From Corbicula japonica (lineage: Eukaryota; Mollusca; Bivalvia; Venerida; Cyrenidae): a stretch of DNA of 64,000 bases. A program made the position numbers and the translations under genes. Under the pieces are notes generated by a model. It did no database searches. It saw nothing but the letters and a program-made list of their open reading frames with translations, and had not been told where the DNA came from. Shown here one piece after another: positions 58,909 through 64,000 of the stretch (the first letter of the stretch is position 1; each line of letters opens with the position of its first letter). The stretch spans positions 186,001 through 250,000 of the forward strand of contig JAZAYU010000197.1 of the NCBI GenBank assembly GCA_038501625.1, in the 5' to 3' direction.

Positions 58909-60927
58909 ACACCCATACAATGAATACCGTATTACACACTTAGCACCCATACAATGAATACTGTATTACACACTTAGCACCCATACAATGAATACTGTAT
59001 TACACACTTAGCACCCATACAGTGAATACTGTATTACACACTTAGCACCCATACAATGAATACTGTATTACACACTTAGCACCCATACAATGAATACTGT
59101 ATTACACTTAGCACCCATACAATGAATACTGTATTACACTTAGCACCCATACAATGAATACTGTATTACACACTTAGCACCCATACAATGAATACTGTAT
59201 TACACACTTAGCACCCATACAATGAATACTGTATTACACACTTAGCACCCATACAATGAATACTGTATTACACACTTAGCACCCATACAATGAATACTGT
59301 ATTACACACTTAGCACCCATACAATGAATACTGTATTACACTTAGCACCCATACAATGAATACTGTATTACACACTTAGCACCCATACAATGAATACTGT
59401 ATTACACTTAGCACCCATACAATGAATACTGTATTACACACTTAGCACCCATACAGTGAATACTGTATTACACACTTAGCACCCATACAATGAATACTGT
59501 ATTACACTTAGCACCCATACAATGAATACTGTATTACACACTTAGCACCCATACAGTGAATACTGTATTACACACTTAGCACCCATACAATGAATACTGT
59601 ATTACACTTAGCACCCATACAATGAATACTGTATTACACACTTAGCACCCATACAATGAATACCGTATTACACACTTAGCACCCATACAATGAATACTGT
59701 ATTACACTTAGCACCCATACAATGAATACTGTATTACACACTTAGCACCCATACAATGAATACTGTATTACACACTTAGCACCCATACAATGAATACTGT
59801 ATTACACTTAGCACCCATACAATGAATACTGTATTACACACTTAGCATCCATACAATGAATACTGTATTACACTTAGCACCCATACAATGAATGAATACT
59901 GTATTACACACTTAGCACCCATACAATGAATACTGTATTACACACTTAGCACCCATACAATGAATACCGTATTACACACTTAGCACCCATACAATGAATA
60001 CTGTATTACACTTAGCACCCATACAATGAATACTGTATTACACACTTAGCACCCATACAATGAATACTGTATTACACACTTAGCACCCATACAATGAATA
60101 CTGTATTACACTTAGCACCCATACAATGAATACTGTATTACACACTTAGCACCCATACAGTGAATACTGTATTACACACTTAGCACCCATACAATGAATA
60201 CTGTATTACACACTTAGCACCCATACAATGAATACTGTATTACACACTTAGCACCCATACAATGAATACTGTATTACACACTTAGCACCCATACAATGAA
60301 TACTGTATTACACTTAGCACCCATACAATGAATACTGTATTACACACTTAGCACCCATACAATGAATACTGTATTACACACTTAGCACCCATACAATGAA
60401 TACTGTATTACACACTTAGCACCCATACAATGAATACTGTATTACACACTTAGCACCCATACAATGAATACTGTATTACACACTTAGCACCCATACAATG
60501 AATACTGTATTACACACTTAGCACCCATACAATGAATACTGTATTACACACTTAGCACCCATACAATGAATACTGTATTACACACTTAGCACCCATACAG
60601 TGAATACTGTATTACACACTTAGCACCCATACAATAAATACTGTATTACACACTTAGCACCCATACAATAAATACTGTATTACACACTTAGCACCCATAC
60701 AATAAATACTGTATTACACACTTAGCACCCATACAATGAATACTGTATTACACACTTAGCATCCATACAATGAATACTGTATTACACACTTAGCATCCAT
60801 ACAATAAATACTGTATTACACACTTAGCACCCATACAATGAATACTGTATTACACACTTAGCACCCATACAATGAATACTGTATTACACACTTAGCACCC
60901 ATACAATGAATACTGTATTACACACTT
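58909..60927. repeat. 2-kb minisatellite, about 60 copies of a 34/32-bp unit
   Basis: Unit TGTATTACACACTTAGCACC + CATACAATGAATAC (34 bp); a 32-bp form lacks one AC. The short form occurs only between about 59100 and 60310, mixed with long ones; both flanks are all long. Point variants (CAGTGAATAC, CAATAAATAC, GCATCC) are clustered. Confidence 0.95.
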
Positions 60928-61225
60928 TTCATGCTTTTCTTTTGAAACTGTACTTAAAGCAATAAATCTAGTTATCATACACCGTGCATAATTTTGTGAA
61001 GAGCCTTTCTGTTTGATAAACTCCATGTCTATATAAACATAATAAAATTATATTTTCATCAACAGTTATTAAAAATAATCAACAAAACATATCGTACATT
61101 TTTATTGGTGTTAAAATGTTTCAAACTTAATGTTGCAATGGGTTTTTAGCTCGACTATTCGAAGAATATGTCGAGCTATTGAACTCACTTGGGCGTCGGC
61201 GTCGGCGTCGCCGTCGCCGTCCCGC

Positions 61226-62410
61226 TTTGGTTAAAGTTTACGTGCAACCTACCTATATCTTAAAAACTACTATAGCTACAGCTTTTAAACTTTGCACACT
61301 TGTTCATCATCATGTCCTGAGTGTGTTTGCCAAGAACCATAACTCTAACTTTCATTTTGATCAAATTATGGCCCTTTTTTGACTTAAAATTTCAGGTTAA
61401 AGTTTGCGTGCAAGCTACTGTACAAACTCATAACTTCAATACTACCTGTACTACAGCTTTAAAACTTGGCACACTTGTTCATCATCATGTCCCGTGTGTG
61501 TATGCCAAGAACCATAACTCTAACTTTCATTTTGATCAAATTATGGCCCTTTTTCGACTTAGAATTTCAGGTTAAAGTTTGCGTGCAAGCTACTGTACAA
61601 ACCTATAAGTTCAATACTACTTATACTACAGCTTTGAAACTTTCAACACTTGTTAATCATCATATCCCAAGTGTGTATGCCAAGAACCATAACTCTAACT
61701 TTCATTTTTATCAAATTATGCCCCTTTTTCGACTTAGAATTTCAGGTTAAAGTTTGCGTGCAAGCTACTGTACAAACCCATAACTTCCATACTACTCATA
61801 CTACAGCTTTGAAACTTTCAACACTTATTCATCATCATAATTCAAGTTTGTCTGCCAAGAACCATAACTCTAATTTTCTTCTTGTACAAATTATGGCCCT
61901 TTTTCGACTGAGAATTTCAGGTTAAAGTTTGCGTGCAAGGTAGTTACTTAAATACTTCTTGTACTATAGCTTTGAAACTTAAGACACTTGTTTACCATCA
62001 TGACCCTGACTATGTGTGCCAAGAACCATAACTCTTTCTTTCATTTTTAATCAAATAATGGCCCTTTTTCGACTTAGAATTTCAGGTTAAAGTTTGCGTG
62101 CAAGGTAGTTACTTAAATAGTTCTTGTACTATAGCTTTGAAACTTAAGACACTTGTTTACCATCATGACCCTGACTATGTATGCCAAGAACCATAACTCT
62201 TTCTTTCATTTTTAATCAAATAATGCCCCTTTTTTGACTTAGAAATTCAGGTTAAAGTTTGCGTGCAAGCTAGTTACTTTCATACTTCTTGTACTATAGC
62301 TTTGAAACTTATTCATCATCATGACCCTGACTATGTATGCCAAGAACCATAACTCTTTGAATTTTTTCAAATTACTGCCCTTTTTAGACTTAAAAATTAA
62401 GGTTTAAAAC
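61226..62410. repeat. Tandem core, about seven units of roughly 175 bp
   Basis: Each unit contains GGTTAAAGTTTGCGTGCAAG, TACAGCTTTGAAACTT, CATCATCATG, GCCAAGAACCATAACTC and TTATGGCCCTTTTTCGACTT. Several units happen to be open on the plus strand, producing 84-94-residue frames that are not genes. Confidence 0.9.
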
Positions 62411-62629
62411 TTTGTATACCTTTATTTTATCTTACATCAGGTTTATTTTCAAAGACCCATAACTCATCCTTGCTTTTTTATATTTGATTTTTGCCCTTTT
62501 CACTTGAAATTAGAATTAAGACTAAATAATTCTTATAGGTTCAATGTTAGTGTTTTTTTATATGTAATGCTATAGAAAATGTTTAAAACAGATGTACTTA
62601 ACATACTTTGGTTGAAAGTGTTGAGTAAT

Positions 62630-62965
62630 TACTATACTATACTATACTATACTATACTATACTATACTATACTATACTATACTATACTATACTATATACT
62701 ATACTATACTATACTATACTATACTATACTATACTATACTATACTATACTATACTATACTATACTATACTATACTATTACTATACTATTACAACACCAGC
62801 AACACCAACACCACCACCAACAACATCAACACCACCACCACCAACAACATCAACAACAACACCAACAACCACCACCACCACCAGCAACAACACTACCACC
62901 ACCAACAACAACAGTACCACCACCAACAACAACACCAACAATGACAACACCAGCAACCAGCATAC
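62630..62965. repeat. (TATAC)n then (CAA/CAC)n compound microsatellite
   Basis: About 160 bp of TATAC pentamers with one slip near 62696, then about 170 bp of CAA/CAC/CCA triplets. Confidence 0.95.
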
Positions 62966-63368
62966 CATACTGTACTACACCAAGCCACACCACTATAGGT
63001 GGGCAAAGATAGTGGGTTGATGGGTGTGGGATCAGGGGTGTATGGGCTGGGTTGTGTAAACCCCAAAAAATCTACAAGAATAAATTAAGTGTAATTTATT
63101 GATTTCCTAACTTGGATTAAGAAACTTTTGTTCATGTGTGTTTGTTGGAGGCGTCATAAACTCCTGAATCACTCCCCAGTTTAAATGAAGCCCAGTTACA
63201 ATGTGCTTAATAATTCTAACTTTTCGAATAGTCGAGCTTGCAGTCGTTTCCGACTGGCTCTTGTTATTGATTTAAATTTACATTCTCTTGTTAACTCTTA
63301 CTTTAATACATTTAAAGATTTATATTCGGGCCTTAATTTCAACACTTCTGTAAATACAGTTACTGTTG

Positions 63369-63623
63369 GCACTATCATTTGAAATTCACAGTAGCGCTAT
63401 TTGTGCAGTGTGGCGGCCGTAAAAGTCTCCCCGTACATATAGTCAGTACTGTTATCAGTAAAATAACCCGTTATCGATGTTATGCAGTGATTGTTACGTA
63501 TATCAGAGCTATCCGATCAATCTTTTTTGGGGCTTAGCTCAATCGGTTGCCTCGCAGGAATTGCAGGGCTAGGCGTTGTTGCCGTGACGGTGCAGGTTCG
63601 CTCCCAGCTAGAGGCACTATCAT
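63369..63623 (+). repeat. tRNA-derived SINE, solitary copy of the 4758-5904 family
   Basis: Plus-strand order: body (GAAATTCACAGTAGCGCTAT, GGCGGCCGTAAAAGTCTCCC) then tRNA-like block (TTAGCTCAATCGGTTGCC, GGTGCAGGTTCGCTCCC) and the end GGCACTATCATTTT. The same GGCACTATCATTTG also precedes it at 63369, as at the unit junctions of the array, so it is either a target duplication or the scar of a former multimer. Confidence 0.75.
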
Positions 63624-64000
63624 TTTTAATGTAGCAAATCCCACACTTTGATGAGCAATCTTAATACAATTTAGCTCTTTAATTGTAACCATTTGCACTT
63701 TTTTTCATTTAGTGTCTCCAGTATATTATGGTCATTGCTCAGTTCTTATCACAGTCATTAAATTTTAGTATTAACTTTCCCTTGAATTATTAGGTAAATG
63801 TTTTCGACATACATGTATTATAAATGCATAAAATTAACAGCATAGAAATCTGCATAATCTTAAAAAAATATTTGGTTTCTTTTAATTCTAAGCTTAAATA
63901 CTTAAATAAATATGTAAAAGTTTTTCAGATAAATAATAATAACATGTTCACCATTTTACTGAATTGCTGTTTTTTTTTCTTTTCATGAAGCTAATTTTGA
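63624..64000. other. Window end, no gene seen
   Basis: AT-rich sequence without supported coding or RNA features. Confidence 0.5.

Larger units (their letters stand above)
61148..63265. mobile_element. Tandem-core element (AGCTCGACTATTCG...CTCTTGTT) with internal microsatellites
   Basis: The 5' end AGCTCGACTATTCGAAGA is followed by ATGTCGAGCT; the 3' end has CTTTTCGAATAGTCGAGCT (as complement), a GCAGTCGTTTCCGACTGG stem and CTCTTGTT. Inside are a GGCGTC/GCCGTC run, a seven-copy core (61226-62410) and microsatellites (62630-62965). The order of 5' part, tandem core, microsatellite, 3' stem matches published 'pearl' elements of bivalves (family knowledge; assignment is inference). Confidence 0.65.

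Noticed and set aside
58909..60927. CRISPR-like array
   Set aside because: Contiguous tandem units without unique spacers, in a eukaryotic genome.
61179..61925. Series of similar 67-94-residue plus-strand proteins
   Set aside because: The tandem core of the mobile element happens to be open; homologous units elsewhere in it contain stops.
62579..62968. Low-complexity Tyr/Leu/Asn/His-rich frames on both strands
   Set aside because: Translation of the TATAC and CAA/CAC microsatellites.

Overview
The window is animal nuclear DNA, most likely from a bivalve mollusc (inference). The signs are GT-AG introns, AT-rich intergenic DNA, tRNA-derived SINEs, elements with tandem cores and hairpin ends of the kind known from bivalves, and protein families typical of Mollusca. 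Nothing bacterial, CRISPR-like or viral is visible. I rebuilt the gene models by hand from reading frame, splice-site phase and family knowledge.

Layout. (1) 965-9363 (+): a three-exon gene for a 1,170-aa secretory-pathway, single-pass membrane protein whose ectodomain is almost wholly Cys-Pro repeats. Its second intron begins with a tandem array of a tRNA-like SINE. (2) 9701-11450: the 3' end of an LTR retrotransposon on the minus strand. (3) 17071-23463 (-): a seven-exon gene for a TIR-domain protein with two C-terminal membrane helices and several mobile elements in or beside its exons. (4) 23982-33839 (-): a complete twelve-exon peptidylglycine alpha-hydroxylating monooxygenase (PHM, 362 aa) with all six copper ligands. 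(5) 30026-32870 (+): a four-exon gene for an acidic Ser/Asp-rich protein of unknown function, nested on the opposite strand inside PHM intron 1. (6) 35400-54809 (+): a ZMYND15 orthologue of about 12 exons with a complete MYND zinc finger, but with an in-frame TAA just before it that must be either a 42-nt intron or a lesion. Nine copies of one palindromic foldback repeat sit inside this gene and I saw none elsewhere. (7) 54810-64000: no gene seen; tandem-core elements, a 2-kb minisatellite of about 34 bp units, microsatellites and one more SINE.

Functionally, PHM makes amidated neuropeptides, the TIR protein points to innate immunity or NAD metabolism, ZMYND15 is a MYND-type regulator known from testis in mammals, and the Cys-rich protein looks like a surface receptor. 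Nothing suggests a shared pathway. PHM and ZMYND15 are head to head across a 1.56-kb spacer, and the TIR gene lies downstream of PHM on the same strand.
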